Positions 56,201 through 64,000 of a stretch of 64,000 nucleotides of DNA are shown piece after piece (the first letter of the stretch is position 1; every line of letters starts with the position of its first letter). Source of the stretch: Canna indica (Eukaryota > Streptophyta > Magnoliopsida > Zingiberales > Cannaceae); NCBI GenBank assembly GCA_034359265.1, contig CP136891.1, forward strand, positions 80,468,501 to 80,532,500. The letters are read 5' to 3'. The notes beneath the pieces are model-generated. The model ran no database searches, was not told the DNA's origin, and saw only the letters and a program-made list of their open reading frames with translations. A program made the position numbers and the translations under genes.

Positions 56201-57576
56201 GTGTTGCTAATTTGCATCTTCAGATCAAAAATTTTGGGTTCACAGCTTTTGCCAAAACGATCTTCTAAGTCTGCCCACATTTCGGTAGCAGTCTTTGAAT
56301 ACAAAACACTGGATGACAGCTCCGGTGCAATGGAGTGAACTATCCATGATCTCACAAGATCATTGCATCTTCTCCACACCCGTGCTTTAGTTCCGTTTCC
56401 TTCTGGGAGTTCGATGGTACCATCAATGAAGCCCACTTTGTTCTTTGCCGATAGTGATATCAGCATCGACTCACGCCACGGGAGGTAATTTTCGTGTCCC
56501 TTTAATTTTTCAGAAACAAGAACAATACCTGGCGCGTCACTGCCATGAATGATGAATGGATCATCCTCGTATTCCATTTCTTCATTGGCTGAGTTGACTT
56601 CGATGCTGTTCCCCGAATCGGCGGCGACAGATCTAGCAGAATTTGATCTGCGATTCCTCGCCATGATGGAATTGGGCGTTTTTTTTTAAAGAAGACGATC
56701 GGATCTTTAATCTCCCTGCTCTGATACCATGTTGCGGAATTGAATGAGATAAAGATTCAATCCAATCTTGAGATCATCTATTGAATCAAGAACACCATCT
56801 TTATTTCAAGAACTAGGTATACAATGAGAAATGAAACTGGAGGAAGAAAGAGTCGAGAGAGAGAGCTGCTTTCCAACGCACAGGCTCTCTGTTTTATACA
56901 TCCCCTTTTTCACAGTAAAGGGAGAAAATGGAAAAGACTTAAAGGTCCTTACTCACTGTCACTTTAGTGTTTATTTACAAAGCCTAATATTGTAACTTCA
57001 GCTTTCAACTATAATACCTATCACTCTTTCACTTCCTTCTCCCTTATTCTAATTTGCGGGAAACATTGTCTTCTCCTCAATCTACCTGATGAACTGCAGC
57101 TTGCACTTCATCAAAACGAATGAAATATAACAACGGTTTGATTTTAAAAGAGAGAATTACTGGTATAACAAAGGTTGTTTTTTCGGCTAAGACTCTCTAA
57201 TTTTTAGCAACATGAACAAATAAACTGGAGTATACCTTAACAATTGCAGGTCAAAATATAAATGAGAGTACAACAGGAATAAAGTATGCAGAAATTACGA
57301 TCAAGATGAAGAGTTGAGAAGATCTCAAACATAAACATGCATAAGTCCTTCCTAGAGTGGCAGAAAACTAGAATAGGAAGCCAATTTCACAGAAGCTGTC
57401 ATCAAGATGAAGAATTCACCAAAGAACTAAAAGGTAATTAAATTCTACAGCTGATGAAGGACGAGAAAGCTTGTAAGGAAGAAAAGTGATGACAGACCTT
57501 GGACAGATGCGGCGAGAGATCGATGATCCAGTAGGTGGAAGATCTTGAGGCACAGCTCCCGCGGCAATCTCTCCAT
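47284..57576 (-). CDS. Small F-box protein, three exons with transposon-filled introns
   Basis: Exons 57576-57498, 51779-51620 and 47500-47284 join in frame (phases 1 and 2, GT-AG) to 151 residues. Residues 1-50 are an F-box: [50 protein letters not shown]. Then come [40 protein letters not shown] and a Ser/Asp-rich tail, which recall the plant FBP7-type small F-box proteins, from memory. F-box proteins recruit substrates to SCF ubiquitin ligases through SKP1. The longer upstream frame has only a GTG, so I start at ATG 57576. Intron 1 (5.7 kb) holds a Copia element and intron 2 (4.1 kb) a Pack-MULE, both apparently tolerated. Confidence 0.87.
48510..49200. repeat. Probable old TIR element in F-box intron 2
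   Basis: GTGTTTGGTTGACATGGG and AGGAAGT motifs at the left (about 48660) face TTGTTTGGTTGACACAC and AGGAAGT motifs on the other strand at the right (about 49130). The middle is very AT-rich. It looks like a decayed MITE; boundaries are uncertain. Confidence 0.4.
49565..49915. other. Second GC-rich captured segment in the Pack-MULE
   Basis: GC-rich and exon-like, open in more than one frame on both strands, and different in composition from the terminal repeats. I do not recognise a family. It may derive from a second gene, or from a more diverged part of the same PIN gene. The segment 50400-50745 is similar and is also unidentified, apart from a C-tract at about 50545-50558. Confidence 0.4.
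49920..50390 (-). pseudogene. PIN auxin efflux carrier fragment inside the Pack-MULE
   Basis: On the minus strand 50375-50285 encodes [32 protein letters not shown]. After an intron-like gap (GT at about 50283 to the region near 50221), 50215-49990 encodes [36 protein letters not shown], then [33 protein letters not shown]. These are the C-terminal transmembrane helices of PIN-type carriers. A stop in the second piece and missing N-terminus show that it is a fragment, captured with at least one intron. It is in the same sense as the host F-box gene. Confidence 0.85.
52271..54375 (-). pseudogene. Copia reverse transcriptase-RNase H, catalytic box deleted
   Basis: The frame covers the [10 protein letters not shown] linker, RT ([97 protein letters not shown]) and RNase H ([69 protein letters not shown]). 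At about 53200 the text goes from VVALVY directly to GIEDLKKYL. The YVDD catalytic aspartates and the following residues, expected there in Copia RT, are missing in frame. The enzyme should be inactive. Confidence 0.92.
54380..55716 (-). pseudogene. Copia protease-integrase part of pol
   Basis: In frame with gag after the TAG stop. It shows the protease DSGST at about 55492-55506, the GAG-pre-integrase zinc-finger region ([15 protein letters not shown] and [14 protein letters not shown]) and the integrase core with D in HCDVWGP, D in RTDNGTEF and E in [14 protein letters not shown]. Near 54376-54382 a missing base shifts the frame before the [11 protein letters not shown] region, so integrase and RT are not in one frame as written. 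Confidence 0.9.
55717..56664 (-). CDS. Copia GAG protein
   Basis: This 315-codon frame starts at ATG 56664. Residues of about 45-230 show the UBN2/gag region: [32 protein letters not shown] and the later [36 protein letters not shown] knuckle [14 protein letters not shown] is at about 285-298. Just before it a 12-codon block ([12 protein letters not shown]) is tandemly duplicated (about 55843-55914). The frame ends at a TAG (55717-55719), beyond which the same frame continues as pol. Either a suppressed stop or an inactivating mutation. Confidence 0.92.
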   Translation of the reverse strand: MARNRRSNSARSVAADSGNSIEVNSANEEMEYEDDPFIIHGSDAPGIVLVSEKLKGHENYLPWRESMLISLSAKNKVGFIDGTIELPEGNGTKARVWRRCNDLVRSWIVHSIAPELSSSVLYSKTATEMWADLEDRFGKSCEPKIFDLKMQISNTRQGNLSIAAYYTKLKSLWDELDAVECSKCTCGAGRESITRDRMTQFLMGLNDCYVTVRGQILLMKPLPNVKQAYSFLEQEESQRKIGVQAGNGVESVALNTVRKNNEQQALNTVRKNNEQQTRKYCDHCKRVGHTRENCYKLHGYPPGNPNYKGKQKQTG

Positions 57577-58570
57577 GACTAAATTCACTCCCTCGCTGCC
57601 ACCACCAACTCCTGCTTCAATTTCCAACACAAAGGAGATGAAGAAAAGGTGACAGCGTGATCCAAATGCAACAAGATCAGATCCGCTCCTTCCATGCTAC
57701 CCAAGCCACCGCTTTTCTTTTCATATACCTGTCGTCTGTTGACGACTTACCTACCTTGTGATTGGATGCGGAGCTGTGGGATCCAAAAGGCCACCAGATA
57801 GCATGTTTTCATTGGCTTTCCTTCGTCGTCTTGTATATTATCATCATGACATCATCTCCAAAGCCTGTGCCATGTGCATGAACTTTTACTTCTTCTATCT
57901 GTAGATTTCTTCGATATATTTGGTAACGATTAAATTATTCCTGGTAAATTCAATTATCAAATAAGTATTCCTTCAATTAATATTAGCCTCATAATTCTTT
58001 CTTATTCACCTTTTACATACCCAATAGATTGTCTTAAGCAGTTAAGCTTCATCTTTCATAGTCATAATGGGCTTAACATAAGCCTTTGCTAAGAAGAAAG
58101 CATGAGATAAAATTAAACCAGCCGGCTGTTTCATCAAATTGCAGCATTCTACTTTACATTTTACAAATAAATTAAGTAAATTGAGCAATTGAGCAATTCA
58201 AAAGGTAAAAAAGAGGGTCAAGTTTGTAGTTTGTACACAGCTGACCCGATCAACCCACGCATTTCTTTCTTTTTTCCTGGTGGTTGTTCTGTTCACCAAA
58301 TTAAACCATTTGACAATTCTTTAATCCAGGAAAGAGATGCAACGGATTAAAGAGTGTCTTCTGATCCAATTATCTAAAAGTCCAAATCAGAGGTTGCGTA
58401 CATAAGAACGTGGTGATGCACCGAGTTAATCGACACAGACTATTGAATAATAATCCATTATTATATATAAAAATTATATAATTATATTATTGCAGGGAAA
58501 AAATTGGGGAGGGGGGGGGGGGGGGGGGGGAGAGGGGAAACAATCAAGAACACAATGAGTGGAGGTCTCA
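57577..58570. other. Intergenic region between F-box genes
   Basis: 57577-57800 is the leader/promoter side of the small F-box gene. The remainder is AT-rich without a recognised gene. A poly-G tract of about 25 bases at 58504-58530 lies just beyond the 3' end of the F-box/LRR gene and is prone to sequencing error. Confidence 0.5.
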
Positions 58571-59525
58571 TCACCAGTAGAAGAATCCGGCCTGCTGCTC
58601 CGATTCATCGGTCTCGTACCCATAATCATCGAGCAGTTTCGATCCCTCGTGCTCGAATCTGTCAATGCGTGATGTCAATCTCACGACCTCGTCGTCGGCT
58701 TGAAAACCGAGGCAATCCTTTACGGTCAACCTCTCCAGGTTTCTGCAGCCATTGATGATGACCAGCAGCTCGTCCTTGGTCAAGTAGGACTTGCTCAGCT
58801 CCAAGTGCTTCAGCTCCGGTAGCCACCTCGTGATGGCCTTCGCGTCCTCCCGGTCGATCAATCCGCGCACCTTCAGCCCGATGAATTTCGCACAGTTGCG
58901 CCCGATCTCGGCGATGACGTCCTGGAAGGAGGATAGCTTTGTCTCCATCTCCAGCTGCTCCAGATCCCTCCATCTCCCGACGAACTCCGGGATGCGGAGA
59001 TCGTCTTCGAGCATGAGGTTATCGGGCAGAGCGAGCGACCTCAGCGCAGGGCATCTGGAGGAGGAAGACGGGGAGACGATGAACATTTCGTCGAACAGAT
59101 TGTGGACAACAGGAAGGGGGGAAGAAGGAAGGCCGTACTTGCACTCACTTGATCGAGACGTAGGACAGGTCCTGGATGGACGGCGCGGCGAAGATCAAAG
59201 GAAAGGCGAGCTCCTCCGCGGCGCCGCGGCTACGGTCGACGGCGAATCGCATGAATCGGGAGAAGGAGAGGGTCTTGAGGTGGTACCGGGAGGTGAAGCT
59301 CCGGCAGAAGTGGCTCCAGGGCATGAAGTCGAGGGACCGGAAGTCGAGTCGCCGCCAGCAGCCGGGATCGAGAGAGGCGCGCCACCAGTACTTGCAGACG
59401 AAGGGGACAGCCACGGAGAGGTCGTCGAGGCCGAGGCGGCGGAAGATGTTGATGAGGCAATCAGCCTGCATCTCGTCCCAGGGCCGCGCGTCCGCCGTGT
59501 CCGGAGAGTCGTCTTGCCTCAACAT
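58571..59525 (-). CDS. F-box/LRR-repeat protein
   Basis: Two exons (59525-59149 and 59054-58571; GT-AG, phase 2) encode 286 residues. Residues of about 14-62 form the F-box: RPWDEMQADCLINIFRRLGLDDLSVAVPFVCKYWWRASLDPGCWRRLDF. Leucine-rich repeats follow (FAAPSIQDLSYVSIKCPALRSLALPDNLM, CAKFIGLKVRGLI, LPELKHLELSKSYL, CRNLERLTVKDCLGF). The arrangement resembles the Arabidopsis At3g48880-type F-box/LRR group, from memory. It would act as a substrate receptor of an SCF ubiquitin ligase. The frame upstream of ATG 59525 has only a TTG and then a stop, which fixes the start. Exon GC is high. Confidence 0.88.
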
Positions 59526-59576
59526 GTTCGGCGTTTGTCCGCAGAGACGGCGGAAGGGCGTGGGCTTGAGCCACAA

Positions 59577-61500
59577 GAGCTAGTTATTGTGTAGCGTTGA
59601 AGGCGATTTGGTTGTGAGAGGGGGCGGAAAATTAGATGTGGACTCATGAATTGGTCCCGCCAACCGACCCGGAGTCGGAGGAGCCATATTGGGGACCTCA
59701 ACACGGACAACTTAGCCACCGAATTTTAAACCAAGTTTTAATTTAATATATGAAAGCTAGAAGACTTAATTATATTTTTGATCTCACAAATTTTTTTTTT
59801 TTTTTTATTGATCTATTTTATAATAAAAAATTAGTTTAGTCCCTCAAAAACCTTTTTTATTTTTATTTGATCTCTCTGTTAATTTTTTATTAACTTTGTT
59901 GTTAAATGTCAAGATGGCAATATTAATATGGATTAAAGATAAAATGATGGGTTAAATCAAAAAAAATAATATTTTAAAAAACTAAATGAAAAAAAAAATA
60001 TTTTAATAACGTAACAAATCGTCTAATAATGCATCTTTACCGGATAACATAGTTATATTTGAATAGGTAAACAAAGAGAATAATTTTTGCAATTTTTAAA
60101 GTATGTCAATTTATTAAGAATAGAAAAATATAATCATACGAACACTCTTGATCCATAATAAAGATTGGTAAACACAGCGCATTTATAATATTTTGATAGA
60201 AAAAGAGAGATTTGGACACAATGTAAATATTATTTTTGAATTGCATGAGATCGTTAGTGTCATTCGTAAATTTATTATAGATATGTGGAGTGGAGATTTT
60301 GAAATAAGAAAAAATAAATCGATGAAATTTTATATTAACGAATAAAATGAAAAAACTTATATATATAATTATACTTTAGATAATTAAAATGTATATATTT
60401 TTCATCTAATCCCAGATTAACTGCTGAGGTAACCTTTATAATTCTTAATTTAGATTCAGTTTTTGTGCTGCCAAGTGGCTATATTTGTTCCCACTATTGA
60501 ATATATTCGCTGACTTTCCATCTTAATATTTCTGTTCTTGTAGCTTTGCCTTAACTAATAAAAACAAGTGTGACTATTTTTTCTCATCTAATTGCTCTTT
60601 TTTCTATCTTTATTGTGAACTGTTAGTCTGTTATGTATAAATTTGTGATCTTCATTGGTGTTGCTGCTAGTTGGTTTTGACAATGTGTTAGATCTTTTTG
60701 AACTTTGTGATGTTTTAGTATACTGGCTAAAGTTTTCTTTGAAACAGATTTTACTGTGGTACTTTGTTATTCTGGGTTGTACTTTGTTGCGCTCTAGCCT
60801 GAGGTCCCAGCTTGATGGCATGGGTTCCCTTGGACAGCCTGAGATTGCTCCTGACCAGAGGGAGAAATTTTAATGATCACTCCCACAAGTGCAGCAACAA
60901 GGCCACAGTAATCTCCTCAATGTACACCTAGTTATTGCACACAATGAAATAAACATGTGAGGGTCTCTAAATCGCGAGCGAATTCTTCCTCAATAATCAG
61001 TAGGTTCAACACAACAATTTGAGCTTATCGCTTCACTACGTCAATGATTTATTCTCCTCGTTACGAGCCTTACGTATACCTATCAGCCTCTGCGTTCCTG
61101 TTCCAAATCAGCTAAGCCTTCCACAAGTCAAGCACATTCCCATGGAATTTTAATGGGGGGAGTAAATTTAGTCTTCGAGCGGCAACCACGCCACGCAACG
61201 TGATTGGGAAATGGTGAGGTGGGTCGTGCGGGCCCCGCTATTGCGGCGAATATTTTGAATCTTTAACTCATTCTGCACGCAGTTTGGAAAGATTAGGGCC
61301 CCACAAGGGACCCGGTGTAGCCACCGGGTTATCCGTATCGTGTAATTTGAGCTAGATAAGATAAACGAGGAGTGGAAACGATTTCCCTCTCTGATGACCT
61401 GTCGCTTTCGTCGACGTCATAGTGCCACGTCAAACAGACATAGGGTGAGCTTCTTGGTAGGATCACCCCTCTGATTATTCATTCATCATTTTACTTCAAA
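59577..61500. other. Divergent intergenic region between F-box/LRR and CTL genes
   Basis: 59700-60450 is very AT-rich. 60420-60875 is less AT-biased and holds a 72-codon plus-strand frame ending LRSSLRSQLDGMGSLGQPEIAPDQREKF (60655-60873) that looks like the end of a real protein, but I cannot place it; it may be a retained gene fragment. 61150-61480 is the GC-richer promoter side of the CTL gene, with CCACGTCA near 61424. Confidence 0.4.
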
Positions 61501-61519
61501 GCTAAAGTAGCCATTTTCT

Positions 61520-61521
<2 letters not shown>

Positions 61522-61573
<52 letters not shown>

Positions 61574-61643
61574 AAAAAAAATAACAGTTTAGGGCCACAA
61601 GTTGTCTCCCTAACCGTCTCCTTTCTCTCTGAAGAAGGAGAAA

Positions 61644-61678
<35 letters not shown>

Positions 61679-61734
61679 AAAGCTGCCAAAGAAGTAAAGA
61701 AGAAAGCAGAGAGAGAGAGAGAGAGAGAGAGAGA
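61522..61734. repeat. Three (GA)n tracts in the CTL 5' leader
   Basis: Pure or nearly pure GA runs at 61523-61566, 61648-61674 and 61709-61734. The last one ends two bases before the start codon. GA tracts in plant leaders are bound by BASIC PENTACYSTEINE (GAGA-binding) factors. Confidence 0.9.
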
Positions 61735-61735
61735 T

Positions 61736-63616
61736 ATGGAAGGCAACGCCGTGGAGATTTCGATCAGTGAGACGACGGATACGAGGGAGAATGGCAGGCT
61801 TACTTCGATCACGCGAATCAATCAGATAGCACCGACGCAGGTAAGGAACACCAAGAATTTTCTTCTCGCCTTCCTTTTCTTTTTCCAACATTTTCCCCCC
61901 TTTTTTGCGGCAAATGTTTGCTGATTACTCTGTATCCTGTTTTGTGGTTTTGATCTGTACTTGTTTGATATATCTGTTCTTGCTTCTTCGACTCCTTTTC
62001 CGATCCCTACTTGACCTCTCGGACTGATTAATTGAAGGATTCCTCTACTGCTTCTACAAATGATCGCGGTCGAGCAGTTCATCTACTCCTGCATTATATT
62101 TTCTATGCCTCTTAGACCTTATCAATGTCATCTCAATCTCCATTCCTTTTTTTAACTAAAGAATGAAAGTTGTAACCTAAGTAAGATTAGAATTGTTGAT
62201 GCTAAATAGAATGAAAGTTGTAAAAGATACTGTTGTTTACCCAGTTTTCTACTTAGGTTGACGCAGCTCAATTGAACTACAGAAGACCGGCGGCCACCCG
62301 CTACACTAGTAAGCTCGCTATCATCCTCTTCTTCGTCCACCTCGTCACCGCCTCCATCTTCATCCTCTTCCTCTCCGTCCGTGGTTTCCTCTCCCGGAGC
62401 CCGTCATTCCACCCCGCCCGCTGGTTTACGTCCCTCCTGACTTCCGCAGTCGCCTCCATCCTCGTGGCCATACTTTGGCTGCTCCTCGTCCTCCACTACC
62501 CGGCTAAAGCTCTCAGGGCCGCCCTCTTGCTCGCCCCCTTCCTAGCTGTTGGCGTCGCTGTGCTCCTCCTCGCCGACGATGGCGGCGGTAGCCTGGCCTC
62601 CGCGGTGCTGTTCCTGGTCCTTGCTCTCGTGCTGTCATTATACTGCTGCTGGATCACTCGCCGCCTTCGCCACGCCGAGGAGATCCTCTCCGCCGCAGGC
62701 GCCTCTGTCCTACCTACCCTCGTGCTGGCAAAGTACCTTGGACTAGCGCTCCTTGCCGGCCTCGTCTACTTCTCCTTCTGGACGCTGGGCGCCGGCGGCA
62801 TCGCGGCCGGCGGCGCCTCGCGGCTTGCTCCGCTGTACGTGCTGCTACTGCTTCTGAGCCTGGGTTGGACGATGCAGGCTATCCGATACGTGGTTCACGT
62901 GGCCGTGGCGCAGTTGGCCTATGCGAGGCTCGCGCAGGGGACGGAGGTGGCCGTGCCGACGGCCTTCAACACCGCCGCCAAGCGTGTGCTCGGTCAGGTC
63001 TGTTTCGGCTCGGCCGCGGTTCCGGTCGTGGTGACGGCCCGGGTGGCGGCGCAGGCGATGGGTACAGTCGCCGGCGAGTCCGACGAATTCCTTTTCTCGT
63101 GCTCCAGTTGCTTCATGGGCGTCGCCGACCGCCTGGTTACGCTCGTTAACCGGTGGGGCTTCGTCTACGTCGGAGTGCACGGCAAGGGGCTCGGAGGCGC
63201 GTCGGCAGAGATATGGGAGCTGTTCGTGAAGCAGGGAATGGATAAGTTGATCGACCTGGACCTCACAGGGCCGTTCTGCTTCCTTTGCGGGGTGGTTGGA
63301 GGCGGCGTCTCCGCCATGGTTGCAGGACCCTGGGTGCTGGAGGCCGGCGAGGGCCATGTAGCGGAAGCCACAGTGTACGCCTTCACCGTCGGCTACTTCA
63401 TGGTAAGTTTCTTAGATTGCATCTGATGTTACCATGTCGGATTGAATTGAATCTAATCGTGGCTGGGACTTGGGAGAGCAGACGATGATCGCCATGGCTT
63501 GGCCTCAGGCGTGCGTGGCGGCATATCATGTGGTCTTTGCGGAGAACCCGCAGAACAACGAGATGGGCTCCTGCATACGTGAACAAATGAGGCAGCTGCA
63601 AACTTCTCCAGATTGA
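61736..63616 (+). CDS. Choline transporter-like (CTL/SLC44) membrane protein
   Basis: Three exons, 61736-61840, 62257-63402 and 63482-63616, all phase 0 with GT-AG borders, encode 461 residues. After a polar 50-residue N-terminus come about nine to ten hydrophobic helices (for example KLAIILFFVHLVTASIFILFLSV and ALRAALLLAPFLAVGVAVLLL). The C-terminal half has the family block FLFSCSSCFMGVADRLVTLVNRWGFVYVGVHGKGLGGASAEIWELF, then a helix pair and the end FMTMIAMAWPQACVAAYHVVFAENP. This is the choline transporter-like domain. Family members are linked to choline and lipid transport and to vesicle traffic; substrate here is unproven. It is shorter than the 700-residue CTL1 type. Exon 2 is very GC-rich. 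Confidence 0.88.
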
Positions 63617-64000
63617 GATCCGACTTCCATTAATCAAATTAGTTGAGCTAAAAGGTTAAAATCTCAAGGCTCGTTCCTACTCACTGCAACTTGTTGGACA
63701 ATGTTACTTCTGTTTTGTTTCAATGCATTCAAAGCCATAAAGGATTGAAACGGCTGAAGCATTCTCGCACATCTGAAAATGACAATTATAAGAAAAGAAA
63801 CTAATTCCTCCAAATATGGTTATTCACTATTTGGAGAGGAAAATTATGGTTTTAGCAGGACAACAGTTGCTTCAACTATTCCTCCAAATCTTTCTTGGAG
63901 CTAGCCATTGAAGGTTATTCACTATTGTATAATTTTCTTGTTTTGATTTTTTTAAAAAAACTTTCCCAGTACTTTATCACTTGTATTTCAAAAAGCTTAT
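63617..64000. other. 3' flank of the CTL gene
   Basis: AT-rich 3' UTR and downstream DNA. A short repeated phrase GGTTATTCACTATT occurs at 63819 and 63913. No further gene is seen before the window ends. Confidence 0.5.

Larger units (their letters stand above)
51884..57113 (-). mobile_element. Ty1/Copia LTR retrotransposon with identical LTRs, 5230 bp
   Basis: LTRs of 384 bp at 51884-52267 and 56730-57113 are identical base for base as far as I can compare. A 5-bp target duplication AAACG flanks the element (51879-51883 and 57114-57118). The primer-binding site TGGTATCAGAGC (complement of initiator Met-tRNA) abuts the 5' LTR at 56718-56729, and a purine tract GGGAGGAG precedes the 3' LTR (52268-52275). 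The element is antisense to the window and in the same sense as the F-box gene whose intron 1 it occupies. Insertion must be very recent. Confidence 0.96.

Noticed and set aside
57577..57630. Start of the small F-box protein at 57630
   Set aside because: That codon is GTG; the first ATG in frame is 57576, directly before the F-box.
61486..61891. Minus-strand Ser/Leu-rich frames across the GA tracts
   Set aside because: Translation of (TC)n repeats; not protein-like.
62845..63386. Minus-strand frames of 170 and 73 codons over the CTL gene
   Set aside because: Shadow frames of a GC-rich membrane-protein exon.

Overview
The window looks like nuclear DNA of a flowering plant. The genes have introns with GT-AG borders, and there are plant-only families (SAUR, CDPK-related kinase, DUF538) and plastid-derived DNA. 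Some coding exons are very GC-rich (SAUR, CTL, kinase exon 1) while the surrounding DNA is AT-rich, which suggests a monocot. A badnavirus-type endogenous pararetrovirus at the left edge would suit a non-grass monocot such as yam or banana. The genus is inference only.

Layout. 1-4.1 kb: endogenous pararetrovirus fragment on the minus strand (ORF1, ORF2, 5' part of ORF3), running off the left edge. 4.6-5.1 kb: SAUR gene (-). 6.2-11.7 kb: 11-exon CDPK-related kinase (-) with small transposons in its introns. 12-43.3 kb: a tandem direct segmental duplication, copy A (about 11.97-33.8 kb) and copy B (about 34.15-43.3 kb). Both copies hold the same old plastid-derived DNA (psbZ-like and trnS-GGA-like), but each took different later insertions. 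Copy A received a 5'-truncated LINE, a 7.2-kb CACTA element inside that LINE, a 417-bp hAT-like element, and a second 7.0-kb CACTA in the opposite orientation. Copy B received a TIR element carrying a U-box gene fragment and a decayed Copia element. Copy A keeps a DUF538 gene, of which only a 3' scar remains in copy B.

43.6-45.7 kb: cytochrome b5 (-). 47.3-57.6 kb: small F-box gene (-) of 151 codons spread over 10 kb. Its intron 2 holds a Pack-MULE with a PIN auxin-carrier fragment, and its intron 1 holds a Copia element with LTRs identical by eye. 58.6-59.5 kb: F-box/LRR gene (-). 61.7-63.6 kb: choline-transporter-like membrane protein (+), with GA repeats in its leader.

The host genes do not form one pathway; they are unrelated neighbours. 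The main interest is the layered insertion history, which the two duplicated copies allow one to read as filled and empty sites. No clearly novel molecular system was recognised. The strongest unusual items are the natural empty/filled-site pair, a recently inserted Copia whose reverse transcriptase lacks its catalytic YxDD box, the Pack-MULE with PIN sequence, and a large palindrome shared by both CACTA elements next to the transposase start.
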